Of a DNA stretch of 21,217 bases, positions 1-6,082 are shown one piece after another. Source of the stretch: a virus. Position 1 is the first letter of the stretch. The number at the start of each line of letters is the position of its first letter. The stretch lies in IMG/VR virus record IMGVR_UViG_3300036791_000412, positions 1-21,217 of that record. One strand, 5' to 3'. Position numbers and translations under genes: made by a program. The notes under the pieces were generated by a model. The model ran no database searches. It saw only the letters and a list, made by a program, of their open reading frames with translations, and was not told the DNA's origin.

Positions 1-313
1 TCCGATCTGTAGATACCGCGTTACCGCAACCAAAAATTCCACTCCCGGTTTGCCCTTCGTGGTGTCTGTCAAAATTCCAGTTTCCGCCCCGGGTACGGGG
101 TTGCCGGCGCACATTTTTTTTCGCGTTACATGACGCGCATAAGACCTGAACGCCGTCGACCATGCTCCGGTTGCGTATGTGGTCAACACCCAGGGGGTTG
201 GTGGGTGTGCCTCTCGTGCCGCACCACGCACACCACGGGTGCTCTGCTCTCACCGCCTTGGAGTAGGCCCGCCACTGTGCGGTGGCCAGGTCGGGGCGGT
301 CACGTACCGGCAT
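1..313 (-). CDS. HNH endonuclease, runs off the left edge
   Basis: A minus-strand frame opens with ATG at 313 and has no stop before the window edge (104 codons). It carries a clear HNH/zinc arrangement: CAWC near residue 28, VDHI near residue 44 and CASCN near residue 60. The family cuts double-stranded DNA using one metal held by the HNH fold; in tailed phages it often sits beside the terminase genes and assists packaging. The start overlaps the end of the upstream gene by 14 bases, the same pattern as its neighbours. After an 8-base A run (114-121) codon use becomes less typical, so the C-terminal third is less certain. Joined to the right edge, the frame would end 7 bases inside the small terminase gene. 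Confidence 0.8.
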   Translation of the reverse strand, partial: MPVRDRPDLATAQWRAYSKAVRAEHPWCAWCGTRGTPTNPLGVDHIRNRSMVDGVQVLCASCNAKKNVRRQPRTRGGNWNFDRHHEGQTGSGIFGCGNAVSTDR

Positions 314-668
314 CGTTGCTCCGTTCCACGAGGTGGCCTATGACGGTGGGCACGTGGGCCATGGTCACCCCGTTATGGTGCACCCATTCGGGCACGGGTG
401 CACCGTTGGTGTCTATGGCGTGAGCAATGTGGCGCATGGCCACACCGAGCGCCGAGCTCGTGCGGAGTTGCGCTCGAGCCACGAGCACTACCGCTACCGC
501 CTCACCGAGGGTGGAACGTGGGTGGGTGCCGGCCACCGTGAACCCTAAACGGTGGCGTATGTTGCCAACCCGGGGAATCGTGATACCGGAGACTTTGGCG
601 ATGGTCTCATGGGTGAACGTGAGACCGCGCGCCATACGCCAATCAAGGAGTAATTGCGTTTCCGCCAT
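300..668 (-). CDS. Hypothetical protein with N-terminal HTH-like segment
   Basis: 122 residues from an ATG at 668. Residues 18-43 (TFTHETIAKVSGITIPRVGNI region) have the spacing of a helix-turn-helix. The rest is Ala/Val-rich and probably helical, followed by a His-rich tail (WVHHNG, MRHIAH). It overlaps the preceding nuclease gene by 26 bases and the following HNH gene by 14 bases, so it is the penultimate gene of the early operon. DNA binding is an inference from the HTH-like segment only; I recognise no family. It could be a late-gene activator or a small structural DNA-binding protein. Confidence 0.65.
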   Translation of the reverse strand: MAETQLLLDWRMARGLTFTHETIAKVSGITIPRVGNIRHRLGFTVAGTHPRSTLGEAVAVVLVARAQLRTSSALGVAMRHIAHAIDTNGAPVPEWVHHNGVTMAHVPTVIGHLVERSNDAGT

Positions 669-975
669 GGGGTTTCCGCCTTAGTCGATTGCGTACCTCG
701 AGCTCGTCAGTAGGGCGCCACACGTACACCTCAACACCGCATTGCTCGAGCGCCTCGAGCCAATACTTTTGGGCGTCCGATAACTTGCCCCGTTCGGCCT
801 TGAGCTCCGCCACAATGAGCTCCGGCGGACGCACTAACACCAAATCCGGGAAACCCGGATTACTGCGCCTTGAGTCATAAGTGTGATAGTGAATCCAATT
901 CCCATAGCCGGCCAGATTGACCACGTAGTGCGACCATTCGCGCTCACTCATCGTCCGGTGGAATGTCTGACTCAT
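643..975 (-). CDS. VRR-NUC domain nuclease
   Basis: 110 residues. The ATG at 975 is chosen over a longer frame because GAGGGGGTGAGG lies just upstream and the protein then begins MSQTFHRTMSEREW, usual for this family. Catalytic PD-(D/E)XK residues are visible: Asp44 in NPGFPDLVLV, then Glu57 and Lys59 in VAELKAERG, followed by LSDAQKYWLEAL. The VRR-NUC family comprises stand-alone phage nucleases, related to the FAN1 C-terminal domain and archaeal Holliday-junction resolvases; many sit beside phage primase/helicase genes. It overlaps the end of the primase gene by 32 bases, which fits a role in replication or recombination intermediates. Substrate not known from sequence. Confidence 0.9.
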   Translation of the reverse strand: MSQTFHRTMSEREWSHYVVNLAGYGNWIHYHTYDSRRSNPGFPDLVLVRPPELIVAELKAERGKLSDAQKYWLEALEQCGVEVYVWRPTDELEVRNRLRRKPHGGNAITP

Positions 976-2743
976 CCTCACCCCCTCGAGGTGGGAGGTG
1001 GAGCAGAGCGCCAGGTTCCGGAACCTCCCGCCCCTTAGGCGCGTCATCCTCGGGAACCGCCCGCTCCGGGTCCAAATCCGCGCGCACAGTGAAATGTTCT
1101 ACCGGGCGCCGTTCACCTCGAGCGTTGACGACCTCGAGGTAGGACACCTCGAGCGCGCCCCGATCCCGGAGCCGATTGATTGCCACCAATACCGCCTGTT
1201 TCCTACGATCGACCCGCTCGAGAATGTCACCACGAGGTAATCGCCGGCCGGCCAATCGGAGCGCGCGGAGCACCTCGAGCTCACACTCGAGCATGACGTT
1301 TTCCCCACTGTCCGCGGTTCCGGGAGGTTCCGGAACCCCCCGCTGCCAGAGCCACCCGTGGGAACCGCCCGCTCCGGTGCCGCGGACCAATTGGGCCGGC
1401 CACGCGCGCTCATCTCGTTGCCCGCGCCAGGCTTTGAGAGCGCCACTCTCCGCGAGGTGGAATCCCACATCGGCCCACCGTTTCCATCCGGACCAACCGC
1501 TAGGCCAGAGGTTTTGCCCATGGCCTTTATGGGCTTCAATCATCACCGCGCAACCGTATTTGCCCCGTAGATAATCTATCCACCGGGGTATTTCCCGAGT
1601 CGTTTTTTCCTCGTTGGGGTCGCCCCCCATCATTTTATACAGGGGCCCTATAACGAATAGGTCCGGTTTGTGTTCGTCTAATTGGGCAATGACGCGCGCG
1701 CGGTCCCCGTCCTTATCGCGGGGATCGTCCAGCACATAACCAGCGGTATCTACCACGAGGTGCACCCGTCCGCCCACCACGGTTTGGTGGAGCTCGGGCA
1801 CGGCGCCCATGAGTTTGCGGAATTCGCGCATGAGGTGGCGCTCACTGTTCTCCAAATCCACGAGGAGCACCGTGAGGGGCTTATGGGTGGCGAGCTCGTC
1901 GCCGGCCAACGAGTTGGTACCCATGGCCGCGGCTACCGCCAATTGGCGCAGTAACGTGGATTTCCCGTAACCCTCGTCTCCGGTAATCATTATTCGCTCG
2001 GTGCGTTCCACGAGTCCGGGCACGAGCCAATCGTGGGTGGGTTCGTTGCGCTCGAGGAGCTCGGTGAGGGTGAAGCTGGCGCGCCCGTTGCGGGGTGCGA
2101 TCATTTGGGGTGCGCCGGCACACCAACGGGCCAAATCGTTGAGCGGTGCTCCGGTGGCCAGGTAGTCGCTCACGTCCCCGTGTTCGGGGAGTCCGGGAAT
2201 GGCGCCGAGCACGGTGACGGTGGGCACCACGGTGGCGAGGGCTTGCGCTCGTTGCGCCGCCGCTCGCCGTCCGGGCTCGTCATTGTCCGCGATCACCCAT
2301 GCCACTTGAGCACCACGGAACCATTGCACAAATTCGGTGCTCCACGTCCACGAGGCGCCGTGACTGGAGGTAGTTGCCGTGAACGCCGGCCACCCGTCAA
2401 TGTCGATTGCGTCAAGTAACGAGAGGCAGTCCTTTTCCCCCTCGACAACCCACACGGTGCCGCCGTACTCACACACCTCGAGGAGGCGCTCGAGCTCGAA
2501 GGGATACCGGACGCTCACGTCACCCGCGGTTTTGAACCGCTTATCCGGTGTCCGGTGAATGGTGTACGCAATCGCGCCGTCCGGTTTTCGGTAACGGTAA
2601 ACAACGTCAACCACCGCGCGCTCCGGGAACGAAAAGCGGTGCTCCGCGCGCTTGAGGGGGTCGCGCGGAGCACCGCCGGGGGTGAGCCTAGAACGAGTCT
2701 GCGTCCGCGCACACGTACACCTCGGTGCCGCGCGCGTGAGCAA
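944..2743 (-). CDS. TOPRIM primase fused to RepA/DnaB-like ATPase
   Basis: About 599 residues. Residues 97-160 form a TOPRIM domain: VWVVEGEKD with the catalytic Glu, then WVIADNDEPGRRAA with the DxD. A RecA-fold ATPase follows, with Walker A GDEGYGKST (about 255-263), Walker B-like VLLVDLEN (about 293) and DLFVIGPLYKMMGG. Residues 480-550 look like a winged helix (RGDILERVDRRKQAVL). The role is probably priming and unwinding at the phage origin. No CHC2 or other N-terminal zinc finger is present. The start is uncertain: TTG at 2743 overlaps the previous gene by 56 bases and lacks a clear ribosome site; GTG at 2611, with GGAG six bases upstream, is the alternative. No DNA polymerase is visible, so a host enzyme is presumably used. 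Confidence 0.9.
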   Translation of the reverse strand: MLTRAAPRCTCARTQTRSRLTPGGAPRDPLKRAEHRFSFPERAVVDVVYRYRKPDGAIAYTIHRTPDKRFKTAGDVSVRYPFELERLLEVCEYGGTVWVVEGEKDCLSLLDAIDIDGWPAFTATTSSHGASWTWSTEFVQWFRGAQVAWVIADNDEPGRRAAAQRAQALATVVPTVTVLGAIPGLPEHGDVSDYLATGAPLNDLARWCAGAPQMIAPRNGRASFTLTELLERNEPTHDWLVPGLVERTERIMITGDEGYGKSTLLRQLAVAAAMGTNSLAGDELATHKPLTVLLVDLENSERHLMREFRKLMGAVPELHQTVVGGRVHLVVDTAGYVLDDPRDKDGDRARVIAQLDEHKPDLFVIGPLYKMMGGDPNEEKTTREIPRWIDYLRGKYGCAVMIEAHKGHGQNLWPSGWSGWKRWADVGFHLAESGALKAWRGQRDERAWPAQLVRGTGAGGSHGWLWQRGVPEPPGTADSGENVMLECELEVLRALRLAGRRLPRGDILERVDRRKQAVLVAINRLRDRGALEVSYLEVVNARGERRPVEHFTVRADLDPERAVPEDDAPKGREVPEPGALLHLPPRGGEDESDIPPDDE

Positions 2744-2948
2744 TGAGCCCGTGCTTACGCAGGGTGGAGGCGCGCGAGTACGCCGCGTTGGCGTTGGCCG
2801 CGGGGCTCATAAACCATTGGCCGGGATTCGCGCGACATTCGGCAATGAATTTCTCGTAGGGGCTCACGTGGGTTCCGCCGGCCTCCCGGGTGCGACTTGA
2901 CTTGGGAAGATCGTCTACGGGTGAATAGGTGATCTCAGAACGTGCCAT
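2688..2948 (-). CDS. Small conserved-looking phage protein
   Basis: 86 residues from ATG at 2948, overlapping the end of the directionality-factor gene by 14 bases. The central part reads YEKFIAECRANPGQWF, then ASTLRKHGLIAHARGTEVYV. This is the 'residues-PGxW-xxx-LR-arg' layout of small actinophage proteins of unknown function. There is no membrane segment or metal site. Longer upstream frames start inside the previous gene and are not needed. Position just before the primase suggests a role in replication, by context only. Confidence 0.75.
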   Translation of the reverse strand: MARSEITYSPVDDLPKSSRTREAGGTHVSPYEKFIAECRANPGQWFMSPAANANAAYSRASTLRKHGLIAHARGTEVYVCADADSF

Positions 2949-4128
2949 TTTCGGGTGTCTCCTCGCGCTCTTGAATCCAATGTTCCCATTGGCCGGTTTC
3001 CGTTCGGCGGATGAATAGTTTTCGTCCCGAGCGAGTGGTAAACACGTAACCACTCGGTATGGGGTCCATCGTGAGTTGGTTGTTTTTTATGTCCGAGAGC
3101 CGGCGCCCGATTGCCGCGATTTCCTCAGCATCGAGCTCGGCCCACGAGGTTTTGGGTTCGTCATTCCGGCGCGCGGTTTCCAGGATGGCGAGGCAGGCCC
3201 GCCGTTCGTCCAAATCCACGGTTTCTAAATTGGGCCATAGGTCGCGCATCATGGCGAACAGGTGGCGAACATCGCGCCCCCGGGTATCGGCCGGCACGGG
3301 ATCGGTGAGCACCTCGAGGGTGGGCTCGAGGATGGCCGGCGCGGTCGGTGCGCTCGAGCTCGTATCGGTGAGCGGTGCCGGCGCCGGGCTCGAGGCACCC
3401 CGATCTATCCGCGGTGCCGGTGGAGGGAGCCCAACCACCGTGAGCGCCGCCGCGGCTTCAACTGCGGCCACCGGTGCCGGCGCCGCCTCGAGGGCGTGAG
3501 GTGAGAGCACAACGTCCAATACGGGGATGGTGTACCGGTGCGGAGGTTGGCCAGGCCGGCGCGCCACCCGCTGCTCGAGCCGGAGCCGGGCCGCGGCGAG
3601 GTGTTCGGCACGACGTTGCGCGAGCCCGAGCGCGAGCTCCACCGCGGACGCGAGCTCGCCGCTCGCGTAGTAGCTCCCGGTCACGAGGCGCCACACCCCA
3701 AACACCGAGGCGAGCTCGGGCACAATGAGGGAAAGTCGGGTGACGGCTTCACATTTGCGCTCGCCCTCGAGCGCGCACACACAAGGTTGGGGTTCGTCGC
3801 CTCGAGTCTCGGTGAAACCATCGCAGCGCCGCTGACACCCGGCCTCGGACCACAATTCGTAATGCTGGGAAAACGCCAAATCCGCGGGGGGTAGTAATAC
3901 CTCGAGCTCGTGCGCCTCGGTGAGAACCTCGAATTCGTCAAGTCCGGTCGACGGGTTCCGCCACGGGTGCGCATCGCCACCGAACACCCGCGCCGCCGTG
4001 TCAATGAGGGTTTGTCGGCCGCTCGTGAACCGGAACCCCTTGAGCGCGCGCGGACGGTCACCGTCCACCTCCCCCAAACGAATATGTCCGATCACGGCAA
4101 CGCGGCGTTGGGTGTCAAGTATCGGCAT
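2935..4128 (-). CDS. Gp3-like recombination directionality factor
   Basis: 397 residues from ATG at 4128, preceded by AGGAGG. The N-terminal 165 residues match my memory of the phiC31/phiBT1 gp3 family: IRLGE near 16-20, FRFTSGRQTLIDTAARVFGG (32-51), PPADLAFSQHYELWSEAGC (80-98), a Cys cluster (C98, C102, C116, C118, C126) likely binding zinc, then FGVWRLVTGSYYASGEL. In phiC31, gp3 binds the serine integrase and switches it from integration to excision. A Pro/Ala-rich linker (about 225-300) leads to a C-terminal helical domain and a short beta-rich tail; phiC31 gp3 is shorter (about 244 residues). A serine integrase lies 2 kb upstream on the same strand, so they are a plausible cognate pair. 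Some gp3-like proteins may serve other early functions. Confidence 0.85.
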   Translation of the reverse strand: MPILDTQRRVAVIGHIRLGEVDGDRPRALKGFRFTSGRQTLIDTAARVFGGDAHPWRNPSTGLDEFEVLTEAHELEVLLPPADLAFSQHYELWSEAGCQRRCDGFTETRGDEPQPCVCALEGERKCEAVTRLSLIVPELASVFGVWRLVTGSYYASGELASAVELALGLAQRRAEHLAAARLRLEQRVARRPGQPPHRYTIPVLDVVLSPHALEAAPAPVAAVEAAAALTVVGLPPPAPRIDRGASSPAPAPLTDTSSSAPTAPAILEPTLEVLTDPVPADTRGRDVRHLFAMMRDLWPNLETVDLDERRACLAILETARRNDEPKTSWAELDAEEIAAIGRRLSDIKNNQLTMDPIPSGYVFTTRSGRKLFIRRTETGQWEHWIQEREETPENGTF

Positions 4129-4306
4129 TCCCGGCCTCCTCGTTGGGCTCGAGCTCGTGCCATTCCGCGGGTTGGTGATCGGTGAGCCACCCGTCCGGGT
4201 GCAAGCGGTGCCAACGTTGGGCGTACCACACCGCAAATGCGAACACCACGAGGGTGAGCACCGAGGCAATGGCCGCGACTGCCACCAAATCCCAAACCAT
4301 GCTCAT
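4115..4306 (-). CDS. Small single-pass membrane protein
   Basis: 63 residues. Starts with ATG at 4306, fused to the stop of the nuclease gene as ATGA, and preceded by GAGGGGAC. Residues 4-27 are a continuous hydrophobic segment (VWDLVAVAAIASVLTLVVFA) followed by WYAQRWHR, so the C-terminal part is expected in the cytoplasm. The tail is acidic (ELEPNEEAGNADT). It overlaps the gp3-like gene by 14 bases. No family recognised; phages often have such small early membrane proteins, some of which exclude other phages, but nothing here shows that. Confidence 0.75.
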   Translation of the reverse strand: MSMVWDLVAVAAIASVLTLVVFAFAVWYAQRWHRLHPDGWLTDHQPAEWHELEPNEEAGNADT

Positions 4307-5166
4307 GCCGTCCCCTCGAGGTAGGCCCCAAATACCGAGCGCCGGGCTATCACCTCAACAAATTGTTGGGCCCCGCGCACGTAGAGGAATGCGTCCCGCA
4401 CCCCTTCGTCCACCCGTACCGGGTACATGCGCCACCCGCTCGGGGTCAGGTGCACAATGGCGGCGCCGTCCACCTCGGGGGTGGGTACCGCATACGCTAA
4501 TTCCGCTTTGTTTATGTAGTAGCGCCGTGCGCTCCGGGTGTTGTTTTCGCTCTCGGGCACATAGACGCGGAAGGGGCACACCAACGGTGCCCACCGGTAC
4601 GCCGCGAGCTGGAGCGCCCATTCCGGAAACGGGCCCCTATTGGTTTCATTGCGGGAGGTTTTGTAATCCAACAAATAGCGCCGGCCGTCCGCCAACGTCG
4701 CCACCGCGTCAAGGGTGCCGGCATACAAGTATTCCGGATCAAAGACGGTGCATTCCACCGCCTCAAATTCCGGGCCAACGGTTTTCCGCCACGCGTCAAA
4801 TTGGCGCACGAATGGTTGCGCCTCGGGATGCACGGCGCGATCCCCACCGAGCACGAGCACCTCGAGGGCCTTGTGTACCTCGGTACCACACGCCGCGTCG
4901 GAGAGCTCGTGTTCTTGCGCCCAATTTTTGGAGCTCGTGAGGAACGCCACCGCCTCCTCCTCCGCCAGGGTTTGAGTGGTTGCGGTGCGCCGATAGGCGG
5001 TGCGGGCCACGTTGCGCATTTTCCACACCTCGAGCCCGGTTTTGTGAAGGGTGGCCAGGATGCTCGTGACCGATTCGCACACGAGCGATTCCTCGGGCAG
5101 TACCGGCACCCGTTGCGGGCCCGGCCACACGGTGCCCACCCGTTCGGAAACCTCCGCCCACGTCAT
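4303..5166 (-). CDS. PD-(D/E)XK nuclease, RecB/Cas4-like
   Basis: 287 residues from ATG at 5166 (ATGA with the stop of the preceding gene). The RecB-family nuclease motifs appear in order: GTEVHKALE with His98, AGTLDAVA with Asp153, LLDYKTSR with Asp167 and Lys169, and QLAAYRW with Gln186. These match the His, Asp, Asp-x-Lys, Gln signature of RecB/Cas4-type nucleases. No four-cysteine iron-sulphur cluster as in true Cas4 is seen. In phages such enzymes process DNA ends for recombination or replication. No single-strand annealing protein or recombinase is recognisable beside it, so the partner is unknown. Confidence 0.9.
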   Translation of the reverse strand: MTWAEVSERVGTVWPGPQRVPVLPEESLVCESVTSILATLHKTGLEVWKMRNVARTAYRRTATTQTLAEEEAVAFLTSSKNWAQEHELSDAACGTEVHKALEVLVLGGDRAVHPEAQPFVRQFDAWRKTVGPEFEAVECTVFDPEYLYAGTLDAVATLADGRRYLLDYKTSRNETNRGPFPEWALQLAAYRWAPLVCPFRVYVPESENNTRSARRYYINKAELAYAVPTPEVDGAAIVHLTPSGWRMYPVRVDEGVRDAFLYVRGAQQFVEVIARRSVFGAYLEGTA

Positions 5167-5411
5167 AACGGCGGGGTGTCCACAATTCCGGGTGATAGCC
5201 GGCTATCACCGTAGGGGCACGTTCCCGGATCACACATGGGGCATTCCAGGGCGAGCACGTAGGCGAGCTCGTGGAGCATTTCCGAGGCAAGGCAAAGCGC
5301 CGGCACGTAGCCGGCGCCGTCCGATTCCCGAACCCGGGTGAGCGCGTCCACGTACTCGCGCGCGGTCACCTCTATGGCGTAAAGCCGGCCCAATTCGTCC
5401 GCGGCGTTCAC
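5163..5411 (-). CDS. Small Cys-containing hypothetical protein
   Basis: 82 residues. The GTG at 5411 is preferred because it forms GTGA with the stop of the preceding gene; a longer frame to 5525 would overlap that gene by more than 100 bases. It has a helical N-terminal part (AADELGRLYAIEVTAREYVDAL) and a Cys cluster ECPMCDPGTCPYGD near residues 55-68 that could bind zinc. It ends with a 4-base overlap with the PD-(D/E)XK nuclease start. Function not recognised. Confidence 0.65.
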   Translation of the reverse strand: MNAADELGRLYAIEVTAREYVDALTRVRESDGAGYVPALCLASEMLHELAYVLALECPMCDPGTCPYGDSRLSPGIVDTPPL

Positions 5412-5689
5412 GGCAACGGGATCAGTACGGGCCCGAGCGCAACCGTGAGCGCGGACAACAACACATTGGCGTAACGCTCGTCCGCATAAATTAGGAATCG
5501 GGTAAGGTACCCGTCCCCTAACCACAAATCCCGCGCTATCTCATATGCGGCGCGTTCCCCTTGTGATAATAAGTCATATTCCGAGGGAGGGAATTCCCGT
5601 ACCACCTCGAGCTCACCGAGGGTTTCTACTCCACGGGGCACGAGCTCACTAATGAGGATGGCGGCTACCATGAGCGGGGTTTTCGGCAT
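5408..5689 (-). CDS. Hypothetical early protein
   Basis: 93 residues from ATG at 5689 with GAGG about 9 bases upstream. The sequence starts MPKTPLMVAAILISEL and contains acidic, helix-prone stretches (FPPSEYDLLSQGERAAYEIARDLW is one region) before a hydrophobic end (VLLSALTVALGPVLIPLP). That C-terminal segment of about 18 residues could insert into a membrane. The longer reading of this frame upstream is Arg-rich and unlikely to be translated. No family recognised. Confidence 0.6.
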   Translation of the reverse strand: MPKTPLMVAAILISELVPRGVETLGELEVVREFPPSEYDLLSQGERAAYEIARDLWLGDGYLTRFLIYADERYANVLLSALTVALGPVLIPLP

Positions 5690-5831
5690 GATTGGTTGCC
5701 TCGTTTCGGGCCCGCGGACGCGGTGGCGGCGCCGATGCACGGACCCCACGCTCGAGCGCGGGGCGAAGAATCTCCGCAATCCGGGTGAGCACCTCGAGGG
5801 GCGCGCGCGGAGGCGGTGCATTTTGCGGCAT
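5649..5831 (-). CDS. Possible first gene of the early operon
   Basis: 60 codons from ATG at 5831; TTG at 5843 is another possible start. A short helix (PLEVLTRIAEILRPALERG) is followed by a Pro/Arg/His-rich tail. It overlaps the next gene by 41 bases and has no strong ribosome binding site, so it may not be real. It is the only frame that fills the space between the promoter near 5940 and the gene starting at 5689. Confidence 0.4.
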   Translation of the reverse strand: MPQNAPPPRAPLEVLTRIAEILRPALERGVRASAPPPRPRARNEATNHAENPAHGSRHPH

Positions 5832-5912
5832 GGCGGAGCGCAAATGGTGCGCTCGTGGGCGTCAGATTTCAAGGATGAATCCGGCGCCCCGAGCTCCGCG
5901 GCACCCCACACC

Positions 5913-5966
5913 TCACGGTGAACCCCCGCAACCGTGAACCGTAGAACCCCACACCGAATCCCTCAA
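5913..5966 (-). promoter_or_regulatory. Candidate early promoter with operator-like inverted repeat
   Basis: On the minus strand TTGAGG (5961-5966) and TACGGT (5938-5943) are separated by 17 bases, a reasonable sigma-70-type pair. Just downstream a perfect 7-bp inverted repeat, TCACGGT (5931-5937) and ACCGTGA (5913-5919), covers the expected transcription start, where a repressor could act. The site lies in the only sizeable gap upstream of the early operon. The pairing and spacing are seen in the sequence; the function is inferred. Confidence 0.45.
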
Positions 5967-5996
5967 GGGGTGTGACCTGCGGATTCCCGGAACGCG

Positions 5997-6038
5997 CAAC
6001 ACCCCCCGCGCCGGCAACCGGTGGCACGAGGGGTGTTG
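5997..6038 (-). terminator. Hairpin downstream of the integrase gene
   Basis: A perfect 9-bp inverted repeat, CAACACCCC (5997-6005) and GGGGTGTTG (6030-6038), with a 24-base loop that is itself GC-rich and partly self-complementary. It starts 45 bases after the integrase stop. There is no T tract, so it may be a factor-dependent or weak terminator, an RNA-processing site, or a protein-binding site. It would help separate integrase transcription from the early operon. Confidence 0.35.
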
Positions 6039-6082
6039 GCGTCGCGTCCGCAAGGAGCGCAACCACAACGGTAGGGGCAGCG

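Noticed and set aside
130-684. Plus-strand open frames near the left edge
   Set aside because: They lie antisense to the HNH and HTH-like genes, are rich in Arg/Trp/Ser/His, and lack ribosome sites and recognisable motifs.
4182-4940. Plus-strand frame of 252 codons
   Set aside because: Antisense to the PD-(D/E)XK nuclease, whose catalytic motifs are intact; composition is Pro/Arg-rich as in GC-rich shadow frames.
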